Assembly (NCBI GenBank): GCA_022822125.1
Contig: JAJECF010000002.1
Span: forward strand, 47,928-111,927
Direction: 5' to 3'
Length of the DNA: 64,000 nucleotides
Origin: Alphaproteobacteria bacterium
GTDB lineage: Bacteria; Pseudomonadota; Alphaproteobacteria; Bin95
Shown: piece by piece, positions 19,549-26,725 of the stretch
Position numbering within the stretch: position 1 is the stretch's first letter
Layout: every line of letters begins with the position of its first letter
Position numbers and translations under genes: made by a program
The notes under the pieces: generated by a model
Database searches by the model: none
The model's input: the letters and a program-made list of their open reading frames with translations, nothing else
Told to the model about the DNA's origin: nothing

Positions 19549-20717
19549 GGGGAGGCTGGGGCGTCGTCGGGGCGACCTTTATCGTCCTGTTCGTCGGATT
19601 CGGAGCGGCCTACACTTTCTCGACCTTCTTTCCCTCGCTCGAGCGGGAGTTCGGGGCAACGCGCGCCGAGACGAGCCTGGTATTCTCGCTGGCGGCGTTC
19701 CTCTATTTCGGTTTCGGCGCGGTCTCGGGGCGGATTGCCGACATCGTCGGGCCGCGCGAGCTGTGCATCGCTGGGATGGCCGTGGTCGGGGCCGGCCTGC
19801 TCCTCGCCGCCCATGCGACAACCCTGTGGCAGGTCTGCCTGGGATACGGCCTTGGCGTCGGCTTCGGGGTAGGACTCGCCTATGTGCCGGCGGTAGGGGC
19901 GGTGCAGCGATGGTTCACGACCGGGAGGGGAACGGCCTCCGGATTCGCAGTCGCCGGCATCGGCGTCGGCACGCTTGCCGCGCCGCTTATCGCCGTCGTC
20001 CTGATCGAGGCGGCGGACTGGCGCTTCGCCTATCTGGCGATTGCGGTCGGCGTCCTGCTGCTGGGCGGCGGCGCGGCGCATTTCATCACCGCGCCGGCGG
20101 CAGGGCCGGCGGGCGGGCCTGCACTGCCGGGCTTTACGGTCGGCGAGGCGCTGTCCGGGCGCACCTTCTGGATCCTTTACCTTGCGACACTTGTGCTCGC
20201 TTTCGGCATCTTCATCCCCTTTGTGCATGCAGTGCCCCATGCGCTTGATCGGGGCTTTTCCCTCGTCGAGGCAAATGCCCTCGTGCCGCTTGTCGGGGTC
20301 GGCAGCACGGTTGGACGGTTCGTCCTGGCGCCGGTAGCCGACCGTATCGGGCGCAAGCTTTGCCTGGCGCTGCTTTACGCCGGTATGGGAAGCATGCTGG
20401 CGACATGGATGCTTGTCGGGCCGTTCTGGCACCTTGCAGCCGTCGCCGGCATGTTCGGGCTTTGCTATGGCGGCTTCGTTGCGCTGGCGCCGTCCGTGAC
20501 GGCGGACCTGTTCGGGCTGCGCTCCGTCGGCGCCATAATCGGGCTGCTCTATTCGAGCGTCGGTATCGGCACACTGTTCGGTCCGCCTCTGGCCGGTCTC
20601 GCCTATGACGAGTTCGGCAGCTATGAGCTGCCGTTCTTTGCAGTCGCCTTTCTTGCAGTGGCGGCGGCCTGCGCCATCGCCTTCATCCCGCCAGCGGACC
20701 GGCGGCATCCGGGCTGA
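19545..20717 (+). CDS. Major facilitator superfamily transporter (390 aa)
   Basis: Twelve predicted transmembrane helices with the loop 2-3 motif GRIADIVGPR (about residues 62-71) and a matching repeat ADRIGRK in the second half. The protein resembles monocarboxylate/oxalate-formate-type MFS carriers. The GTG at 19545 was chosen because it overlaps the dioxygenase stop codon as GTGA and starts just before the first helix; a start 35 codons upstream would lie inside the dioxygenase. The first residues lack a strong Shine-Dalgarno, which fits translational coupling. Confidence 0.85.
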   Translation: MRGGWGVVGATFIVLFVGFGAAYTFSTFFPSLEREFGATRAETSLVFSLAAFLYFGFGAVSGRIADIVGPRELCIAGMAVVGAGLLLAAHATTLWQVCLGYGLGVGFGVGLAYVPAVGAVQRWFTTGRGTASGFAVAGIGVGTLAAPLIAVVLIEAADWRFAYLAIAVGVLLLGGGAAHFITAPAAGPAGGPALPGFTVGEALSGRTFWILYLATLVLAFGIFIPFVHAVPHALDRGFSLVEANALVPLVGVGSTVGRFVLAPVADRIGRKLCLALLYAGMGSMLATWMLVGPFWHLAAVAGMFGLCYGGFVALAPSVTADLFGLRSVGAIIGLLYSSVGIGTLFGPPLAGLAYDEFGSYELPFFAVAFLAVAAACAIAFIPPADRRHPG

Positions 20718-20821
20718 AGCAACCCGGCCGCTTGCCGGATGCGCCCGCCGCAGTATGCTTTGCGGCGCGGGGCGCGGCGACCCGCGTCGATCGGCCTTTC
20801 GCCTGATGAAGACAGAAGCCC

Positions 20822-21151
20822 ATGGAAATGCGGGAAGCCAAGTTCGGAATCGGCCAGGTGGTGCGGCATCGCCGCTACCCGTTCCGCGGCGTGATTTTCG
20901 ATGTCGACCCGACCTTCTCCAACACGGAGGAATGGTGGGAATCGATCCCGGCCGAGGTGCGGCCGCGCCGCGACCAGCCCTTCTACCACCTGCTCGCGGA
21001 AAACGCGGAGACCACCTATATCGCCTATGTTTCCGAGCAGAACCTCCTCGAAGACCAGTCAGGCCGTCCCTGCCGGCATCCGCAGGTCGATGAGATGTTC
21101 GGCGACTACGAGGACGGCCACTACGCGCCCCTGCCCCACTACAAGAACTGA
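20822..21151 (+). CDS. hspQ: Heat shock protein HspQ (109 aa)
   Basis: Small YccV-like protein; in enterobacteria HspQ binds hemimethylated oriC DNA and acts as a specificity factor for Lon. The core FGIGQVVRHRRYPFRGVIFDVDP (residues 8-30) and the YVSEQNL segment are typical. The gene lies 104 bases after the MFS gene and 21 bases before the CoA transferase. Its own ribosome site is weak; M3 is an alternative start. lon is in the same window but not adjacent. Confidence 0.9.
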   Translation: MEMREAKFGIGQVVRHRRYPFRGVIFDVDPTFSNTEEWWESIPAEVRPRRDQPFYHLLAENAETTYIAYVSEQNLLEDQSGRPCRHPQVDEMFGDYEDGHYAPLPHYKN

Positions 21152-21172
21152 ATGCAACCGGAGGAAGCCGCC

Positions 21173-22384
21173 ATGGCCGAGCCGCTGTTCGCGGGCCTCA
21201 AGGTTCTCGATGTGGCCAGCTTCATCGCTGCGCCGGTGGCGGCGACCATGCTCGCCGACTTCGGAGCCGACGTCATCAAGGTCGAGCCGCCGAGCGGCGA
21301 TTCCTATCGCGGCCTGTCTGCGTTTCCCGGCTTCCCGTCTTCGGATGTCGATTACGCCTACATGATGGACAACCGCTCGAAGCGCGGACTTGCGCTCGAC
21401 CTGCGCCAGGAGGCCGGGCGGGCGGTGCTGCGGGAGCTCGCCGCGACGGCGGATGTCTTCATCACCAACTATCCGCCGCGCGTGCGCGAGCAACTCGGGG
21501 TTCGCTACGAGGACATCGCGCCCCTCAACGAGCGGCTGATCTACGCCTCGCTGTCGGCCTATGGCGAAGAAGGGCCGGAAGCCGGCAGGACCGGGTTCGA
21601 TTCGACGGCGCTCTGGGCGCGCACGGGGCTGATGGACCTGGTGCGGCCCGACCCCGAGGGCGCGCCGGCGCGCTCGCTTCCCGGCATGGGCGATCACCCG
21701 ACAGGCGTGGCGCTGTTCGCCGCGATCGTGACCGCGCTCTACCGCCGCCAGGTCACCGGCAAGGGCGGCAAGGCGCATACCAACCTCATGGCGAACGGCG
21801 TGTGGTTCAACGCCTTTTATGCGCAGGCGGCGCTTTGCGGCCTCGACATCCCGACCCGGCCGAAGCGCGAGAACTGGGCGACCGGCGTCGCCAATCATTA
21901 CCGCTGCGCGGACGGACGCTGGTTCATCCTGAGCCTGGTCAACGAGGACAAGCAATGGCCCAACCTGCTGCGGGCGCTCGACCGTCCGGACCTCGGCGCG
22001 GACCCGCGCTTCGCGGAAAAGCCGGCCCGGCACCGCCATGCGCGCGAACTGATCGCCATCCTGGACGAGGTCTTCATCCGCGAGCCCTGGGCTTTCTGGC
22101 GGGAGCGGCTGGAGGCTGAGGGATTGGCCTTCGGCGTGGTCGGCAAGACAGAGGATATTCCGGACGATCCGCAGATGCGCGCTGCGGCGATTGTCATCCC
22201 GCATGAAGACCCGTCCGGGCTCTCCACCCACACGGTCGCTGCGCCCGTCTGGGTGGAGGGTTCGGAGAAAACGGCGCCCCGCCCCGCGCCGGAAACCGGC
22301 CAGCACACGGACGAAATCCTGGCGGAACTCGGCCGCGCGCCGGAGGACATCGCCGCGCTCAGGGCCTGCGGCGCCGTCGCCTGA
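21173..22384 (+). CDS. CaiB/BaiF family CoA transferase (class III, 403 aa)
   Basis: Formyl-CoA/carnitine-CoA transferase family enzyme that moves CoA between carboxylic acids as an interlocked dimer. The N-terminal LKVLDVASFIAAPVAATMLADFGADVIKVE stretch is diagnostic, and D143 in the GFDST segment is the expected catalytic aspartate. The ATG at 21173 has CCGGAGGAA 8 bases before it and is preferred to an in-frame ATG 7 codons upstream. The substrate is unknown. Confidence 0.92.
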   Translation: MAEPLFAGLKVLDVASFIAAPVAATMLADFGADVIKVEPPSGDSYRGLSAFPGFPSSDVDYAYMMDNRSKRGLALDLRQEAGRAVLRELAATADVFITNYPPRVREQLGVRYEDIAPLNERLIYASLSAYGEEGPEAGRTGFDSTALWARTGLMDLVRPDPEGAPARSLPGMGDHPTGVALFAAIVTALYRRQVTGKGGKAHTNLMANGVWFNAFYAQAALCGLDIPTRPKRENWATGVANHYRCADGRWFILSLVNEDKQWPNLLRALDRPDLGADPRFAEKPARHRHARELIAILDEVFIREPWAFWRERLEAEGLAFGVVGKTEDIPDDPQMRAAAIVIPHEDPSGLSTHTVAAPVWVEGSEKTAPRPAPETGQHTDEILAELGRAPEDIAALRACGAVA

Positions 22385-22482
22385 AACCGCCGGTCGCGCG
22401 GGGCGAGCGGCTTCCACCTTCCCGCCGGAGACTTTCCGCCGTCACGCCGGATGGAGCGCAGCGGAAGTCCGGCCGGTCCCGA

Positions 22483-22836
22483 TTACGACAGGTCGGGCGC
22501 AAGACCCTTCAGACACGCCTGGGCCAGATCGCGATCGGGCTCTTCGGAACCAGGCATCGTGGCCCAGCCGGACTTCATGACGGCATCGCGCCGCCTGTAG
22601 CTCGCGGTGTCCCGTATGACAGCAATTTTCGCCACACGTTCCGGGTCTTCACGGGACAATTCGAGGCAGACCGGAACCATCGCGGACATGACTTCGTCAT
22701 GCGCCTTGTTCGTCGCCATCCTGTTGGCCTCGGAGCCGGTCACCCAACCGGCCCACGAAAATCCAACGAGGGCCACGAGCGCGCCGCCAACGACAGCGCC
22801 GCAGATACCGGGCTTTGTCCAGCTGGGTAGGGTCAT
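22483..22836 (-). CDS. Conserved alphaproteobacterial single-pass membrane protein (117 aa)
   Basis: Function unknown. One transmembrane helix (about residues 10-28) with glycine/alanine packing (GAVVGGALVALVGFSWAGW) is followed by a soluble domain of about 85 residues with two cysteines (CLEL, ACLKG). I recognise the type as a recurring hypothetical protein in Rhizobiales and Rhodospirillales. GGAGG lies 9 bases before the ATG. It converges on the CoA transferase gene. Confidence 0.75.
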   Translation of the reverse strand: MTLPSWTKPGICGAVVGGALVALVGFSWAGWVTGSEANRMATNKAHDEVMSAMVPVCLELSREDPERVAKIAVIRDTASYRRRDAVMKSGWATMPGSEEPDRDLAQACLKGLAPDLS

Positions 22837-23362
22837 ATCAAGTCCTCCTGCGGGCGGGTCCCCGCATTTTTTCCGAAGAATTGTCGGGAAAGCGCCCGGT
22901 TGCGGCTCAAGGCCGGTTCCGGATCGCCTGGATGGAGCGAACGCATGTCAGTGCGTTCGGCATGGCCGGGTCGGCCGCTGCGCGAATGAATGATGGCTGT
23001 TCGACGATAGAAACGGAGGAGCGGATGCGGCGGCCGAATTCGTCGTGTGCATGTCGATCGTCAGCCCTCCGCGCAATCGGCGCCTTATCGAAACGCGATG
23101 TCTCGGATATTCGTGGCGCCAGATCAGCGAATCGGCGGAGGTCATCGAACGCTCGGGCGCCATCCGACGACATGATCAACTGACCGTTGACAGGTAATAC
23201 TGTGCCTCGGATTGTAATTTTCAAGCCAAAGACGGCATTTCATTTGAGATTCCGAGCCCCTCGTACCTAAAGGATTGATTCAGAAAAGAAGTTCAAAAGC
23301 CGATAGTCGCATGCGTTTGCGGTGACGGCTCGACGCCGGCGGGCGCCCTGCGCACATGCTGC
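22837..23362. other. Intergenic region upstream of mnmA
   Basis: About 526 bases with no gene I can support. It holds the hairpin at 22849-22872, and a TTGACA hexamer at 23187-23192 on the plus strand without a good -10 at normal spacing. A minus-strand open frame starting TTG at 23224 was considered and rejected. The stretch 23195-23290 is noticeably more AT-rich than the rest and probably carries the mnmA promoter. Confidence 0.5.
22849..22872 (+). terminator. Terminator-like hairpin with six T on the plus strand
   Basis: TGCGGG and CCCGCA pair around a 6-base loop and are followed by TTTTTT. On the plus strand this is a short intrinsic-terminator shape, though 460 bases past the CoA transferase stop. 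On the minus strand the same stem sits directly against the GGAGG of the 117-aa gene and could instead affect its translation. Confidence 0.4.
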
Positions 23363-24559
23363 ATGAGCGGCGACCCCTCGCCGGCGGTTGACCCGCTGCC
23401 GGCTCTGAACCAGTTTCCGTCCGGTTCTCAACAGGTCCGGTGCCCCGTGCTCGATCTTCCTGCATCCTCCCGCGTGGTCGTCGCCATGTCCGGCGGCGTG
23501 GACAGCTCCGTCACGGCGGCGCTGCTCGCTGAGGCCGGCTATGAGGTCATCGGCGTAACCCTGCAGCTTTACGACCACGGCGCCGCGACCGGGCGCAAGG
23601 GCGCCTGCTGCGCCGGGCAGGACATCCACGACGCCCGCGCAGTCGCGGACCGGCTCGGCGTCCCGCATTACGTGCTCGACTATGAGAGCCGGTTCCGCGC
23701 CGCCGTCATGGACGATTTCGCGGACAGCTACCTCGCCGGCGAAACGCCCCTGCCCTGCGTGCAGTGCAACCGGACGGTGAAGTTCCGCGACCTGCTGGCG
23801 ACCGCGCGGGACCTCGGAGCGGACGCGCTCGCCACCGGCCATTATGTGCAGCGCCTGCCGGGCCCGGAACTGCACCGGGCCGCCGACAGCAGCAAGGACC
23901 AGAGCTATTTCCTGTTCGCGACCACCCGCGGGCAGCTCGATTTCCTGCGCTTCCCGCTCGGCGGCATGGCCAAGGACCGGGTGCGGCGGGAAGCCGCCAG
24001 GCTCGCCCTGCCGGTGGCGGAGAAGCCGGACAGCCAGGACATCTGCTTCGTGCCGGACGGCCGCTACGCCGGTATCGTCGCGCGGCTGCGCCCCGGCGCA
24101 CTGGAGCCGGGCGAGATCGTGGACCGGGACGGCCGCGTGCTCGGCCGCCATGAGGGAATCGTCAATTTCACCGTCGGCCAACGGCGCGGGCTGGATCTGG
24201 GCAATGCCGCCGGCGGCGAGCGGCTTTATGTGCTGGCGCTCGACCCCGAGCGCCATCGGGTCGTGGTCGGGCCCCGCGAGGCGCTCGGACGCCGACGGCT
24301 CCGGGTGCGCGAGGTCAATTGGCTCGGAGACGGCCCGGAGCCGACGGACGGGCAGAAGATCGAGGTGCGTATCAGGTCGAGCGCAGCGCCCCGGCCGGCG
24401 AGCCTCCATCCGCGCGGCGACAGTGTGGACATCCTTCTGGACGAGCCGGAATACGGCGTCGCCGCCGGACAGGCCGCCGTCTTCTACGAGAACGGCCGGG
24501 TGCTCGGAGGCGGTTGGATCGTCCGGGAGCCGGCCGGAGCGCAGCCCGACCCCGCCTGA
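23363..24559 (+). CDS. mnmA: tRNA 2-thiouridylase MnmA (398 aa)
   Basis: ATP-dependent enzyme that adds sulfur to U34 of tRNA-Lys, -Glu and -Gln. The PP-loop SGGVDSS is at residues 43-49; the two catalytic cysteines are C135 (VQCN) and C228 (SQDIC). Central and C-terminal beta-barrel domains are complete. It has about 35 residues before the PP-loop domain, as in many alphaproteobacteria. Sulfur for this reaction comes from a cysteine desulfurase; one is encoded near 35 kb. The start codon lacks a strong ribosome site, so the true start may be a few codons away. Confidence 0.95.
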   Translation: MSGDPSPAVDPLPALNQFPSGSQQVRCPVLDLPASSRVVVAMSGGVDSSVTAALLAEAGYEVIGVTLQLYDHGAATGRKGACCAGQDIHDARAVADRLGVPHYVLDYESRFRAAVMDDFADSYLAGETPLPCVQCNRTVKFRDLLATARDLGADALATGHYVQRLPGPELHRAADSSKDQSYFLFATTRGQLDFLRFPLGGMAKDRVRREAARLALPVAEKPDSQDICFVPDGRYAGIVARLRPGALEPGEIVDRDGRVLGRHEGIVNFTVGQRRGLDLGNAAGGERLYVLALDPERHRVVVGPREALGRRRLRVREVNWLGDGPEPTDGQKIEVRIRSSAAPRPASLHPRGDSVDILLDEPEYGVAAGQAAVFYENGRVLGGGWIVREPAGAQPDPA

Positions 24560-24685
24560 CCGACATCGCCGTTTCCGACCCGGAGCCGGCGGGCCCGGAA
24601 GCAGTGCTCCGAAAGAGGCAAGACGACGCGCCTGCGGGAACACCCCGAAAGTGTCATGAAATGTCATGATCTCCATGCGCGCGGC

Positions 24686-24778
24686 TCATGCCGTGTTGCT
24701 CTTCCCGTCATAACGCGTCCCTTTGAACCCGGATTCCGGCACGCCGTAAGGGTCTCCGACCACCGCATCCCCGGACAC
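24686..24778 (-). CDS. Possible 30-residue small protein (speculative)
   Basis: A GTG start at 24778 has GAGGA about 7-8 bases upstream and opens a 30-codon frame ending in TGA. The product would begin MSGDAVVGDPYG and end GKSNTA; it is hydrophilic and glycine-rich, with no recognisable family. About half its codons begin with G and most end in G or C, as in coding sequence of this genome, but 30 codons is too short to be sure. It lies about 190 bases downstream of the orphan promoter on the same strand. Confidence 0.2.
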   Translation of the reverse strand: MSGDAVVGDPYGVPESGFKGTRYDGKSNTA

Positions 24779-24973
24779 GGGCTGTTCCTCTTATTCTGTT
24801 ATTGTTCGAATCGTCCTGCCGCGAGCCGGACCGCAATGCGACCCCGACCCGCGCGCATCGCGTGTAAGCAAATCTCAAGCGCAGGACACGCTTTTCCTGT
24901 TTATTTTCTGGCGGTTTTGTGCTGCGGTCAGCATAGAAGACGGACAGCTTCCGGGCATCGCTCCACCCGGTCC

Positions 24974-25001
24974 AATATAGGGCGCGATTTTGTCGTGTCA
25001 A
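24974..25001 (-). promoter_or_regulatory. Near-consensus sigma-70 promoter with no assigned gene
   Basis: On the minus strand TTGACA, a 16-base spacer and TATATT are preceded by an A/T-rich stretch resembling an UP element. The start point would be near 24967, reading toward and then antisense to the mnmA 3' end. No annotated gene lies in that direction, so a small RNA or small protein is suggested. Confidence 0.55.
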
Positions 25002-25088
25002 ATTATTTTAGGAATTATTACCTGATATCACCTGCCGACCAGGCAATGGCGGCTTGACCGAAGTCCGCTTCCGTATCGCGACGCCCGC

Positions 25089-25865
25089 TCAGCCCTTGCG
25101 CTTCGCCAGCCGCTCCAGCGTGTCGGCGATCATGCGCTTCGGCTCGTCGGTCTCCATGGCGCGCACGAGGCTGCGGATGCCGGCCTGGATCGCGTCGCTC
25201 ACGGGCATGGCCTCCCACTCGCGGATCAGCTCCTTCTGCAGCCGGATGGCGCGCGGGCCGCCCTCCAGAATCTGTCCGACCCAGTGCTCCACCGCACCGT
25301 CCAGCCCCTCGGCGGGCACGACCTTCTCCACCAGCCCCCAGGAGAGCGCCTCCGCCGCGTCGATATTCTCGCCCGTGTAGCAGAGCAGCTTCGCCCTGCC
25401 CCATCCGATGAGTTGCGGGAAGAGCGCCGCCTCCACCACGGACGGCAGGCCGACTTTCACCTCGGGCATGCCCAGCACGGCATTGTCGGAGGCGACCCGC
25501 ATATCGCAGGCCGCCGCGACCTCGAGGCCGGCGCCGAGACAATAGCCGTTGATCCGCCCGATCACCGGCACCGGGCAGTCCCGAAGCGCCTTCGACATGG
25601 CGTGGATGCGGCTGATGAACGCACGGCCCGACACCGGGTCGAGGCCGCCGAGTTCGCGCAGGTCCGCGCCCCCCATAAAGGCCTTCGGGCCATTGCCCGT
25701 CACCACCACCGCCCGGAGGTCGTCTCGCTCCGAAAACCCATTCACCGCATCGGCGAATGCCTGCGCCGTCGCGCCGCTCAGGCAGTTCAGGCGGCGCTCA
25801 TTGTCGATGGCCACGCGCGCCACGCCGCGCTCATCAATGCTTGCTTCGATCAAACTTTCGTTCAT
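25089..25865 (-). CDS. Enoyl-CoA hydratase/isomerase family protein (258 aa)
   Basis: Crotonase-fold enzyme acting on acyl-CoA thioesters. The oxyanion-hole segments KAFMGGADLREL (about 62-73) and NGYCLGAGLEVAAACD (about 106-121) and the catalytic-region PEVKVGLP are visible. The ATG at 25865 has GGAG 8 bases upstream and overlaps the stop of the upstream island gene as ATGA; a GTG three codons earlier is an alternative. The substrate is unknown; neighbouring amidase and dehydrogenase genes suggest a catabolic context. Confidence 0.9.
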   Translation of the reverse strand: MNESLIEASIDERGVARVAIDNERRLNCLSGATAQAFADAVNGFSERDDLRAVVVTGNGPKAFMGGADLRELGGLDPVSGRAFISRIHAMSKALRDCPVPVIGRINGYCLGAGLEVAAACDMRVASDNAVLGMPEVKVGLPSVVEAALFPQLIGWGRAKLLCYTGENIDAAEALSWGLVEKVVPAEGLDGAVEHWVGQILEGGPRAIRLQKELIREWEAMPVSDAIQAGIRSLVRAMETDEPKRMIADTLERLAKRKG

Positions 25866-26725
25866 GTCCGGCACTCCGGTGGCTCGGCGCGCGTACCGAG
25901 GACAAGGCCTGCACTATAAACCTGTTCGACTAGCGAATCCCACAGGTGGTACAACCGTCCCATGGCGACTTCGCGCCCACGTCCCTTGGGAACCCGTTGA
26001 CTTTTTGGGTTAAAATGCTCCCTTCGCAGCGTGATGAATGGACGCGGGAAACTCGACGACGATTCGCTGCCGGCGGCTATTGCGGGAAAGAAGCTGAACA
26101 TCTTGCTAACCGGGTCGTCCGGCGTTGCACCGAAATACAGTCGCAAATGACCCTTGCCGCCGCCGTCGGCAATCGGTCTGGCAGTCGCCGCTAAGAATGC
26201 GGCTGGCGTACAGTCTTGTAGCATTTCGATTGCCTCCGACTCCTGGTAGTCGCAGTAGCTCTTCACTACGAACACGGTATCCAACATGTATCTTCCATCT
26301 TTAGTACTTCCAAATGCTATCACAGAACCTCGAGCAAGATGCTTCATACCGCAGTTACTGGTTTTCTTTTGATGACAATTCGAGTAGAGAAATCGTTCAC
26401 CAAAAATGAATGGATCGGTGTTGTATAGGCCTTTGTAGCTTTCCCGCTCGATGTAGTAAGGATCCCATAGGTAGCGAGGGCCGTACGGTTCACTGTTGTT
26501 AAATCTGCGGAGAACAGTCGACTCCGGCTCCCATTCGCCCCACGCGCGCAACTCCCCTGTGTGTCGGCTACCAGTACTATTGATCCATTCGCCGCATAAT
26601 TGCATGAACTTGCGCTTATGTTTCCGTTTACTATCGTCCCTATTCCAGCTTATTCGATCATTACTATCCGGTTCGTGCTCACTACCCGGATGCGGGAATT
26701 GAATGAAAGACCGCTTATCTTCCAT
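25862..26725 (-). CDS. Uncharacterised protein in AT-rich island (287 aa)
   Basis: I do not recognise a named family, although proteins with the same landmarks recur sporadically in bacteria. The N-terminus is SFIQFPHPGSEH, followed by a charged region, RAWGEWEPES (about 61-70), a NTDPFIFG...RFLYSNCHQ segment (about 100-120), and GSVIAFGS...YMLDTVFVVKSY (about 132-158). There is no signal peptide or membrane helix. ATG 26725 has GGAGAG 8 bases upstream; an ATG 7 codons earlier is less likely. It overlaps the preceding gene by 11 bases and the enoyl-CoA hydratase by 4 (ATGA). Base composition is far below its neighbours (24 of 60 G+C at 26341-26400), indicating transfer. Confidence 0.75.
   Translation of the reverse strand: MEDKRSFIQFPHPGSEHEPDSNDRISWNRDDSKRKHKRKFMQLCGEWINSTGSRHTGELRAWGEWEPESTVLRRFNNSEPYGPRYLWDPYYIERESYKGLYNTDPFIFGERFLYSNCHQKKTSNCGMKHLARGSVIAFGSTKDGRYMLDTVFVVKSYCDYQESEAIEMLQDCTPAAFLAATARPIADGGGKGHLRLYFGATPDDPVSKMFSFFPAIAAGSESSSSFPRPFITLRREHFNPKSQRVPKGRGREVAMGRLYHLWDSLVEQVYSAGLVLGTRAEPPECRT

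Larger units (their letters stand above)
24560..25088. other. Convergent intergenic region with an orphan promoter
   Basis: About 529 bases between the 3' ends of mnmA and the enoyl-CoA hydratase gene. Convergent gaps usually need only terminators, yet this one has an AT-rich segment (24996-25025) upstream of a near-consensus minus-strand promoter (24974-25001), several self-complementary stretches on the minus strand, and a possible 30-codon ORF (24778-24686). A tandem TGTCATGA repeat lies at 24652-24659 and 24662-24669. No clear intrinsic terminator is visible. Confidence 0.5.

Noticed and set aside
22907..23224. Minus-strand 105-codon frame starting TTG
   Set aside because: No ribosome site, no recognisable motif, composition ambiguous; the plus-strand frame in the same place is equally open.
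24560..24967. 6S RNA, RNase P RNA, SRP RNA or tmRNA downstream of the orphan promoter
   Set aside because: None of the conserved sequence blocks of these RNAs is clearly present, no 6S-type closing helix forms between the predicted ends, and the neighbours are not those usual for ssrS.
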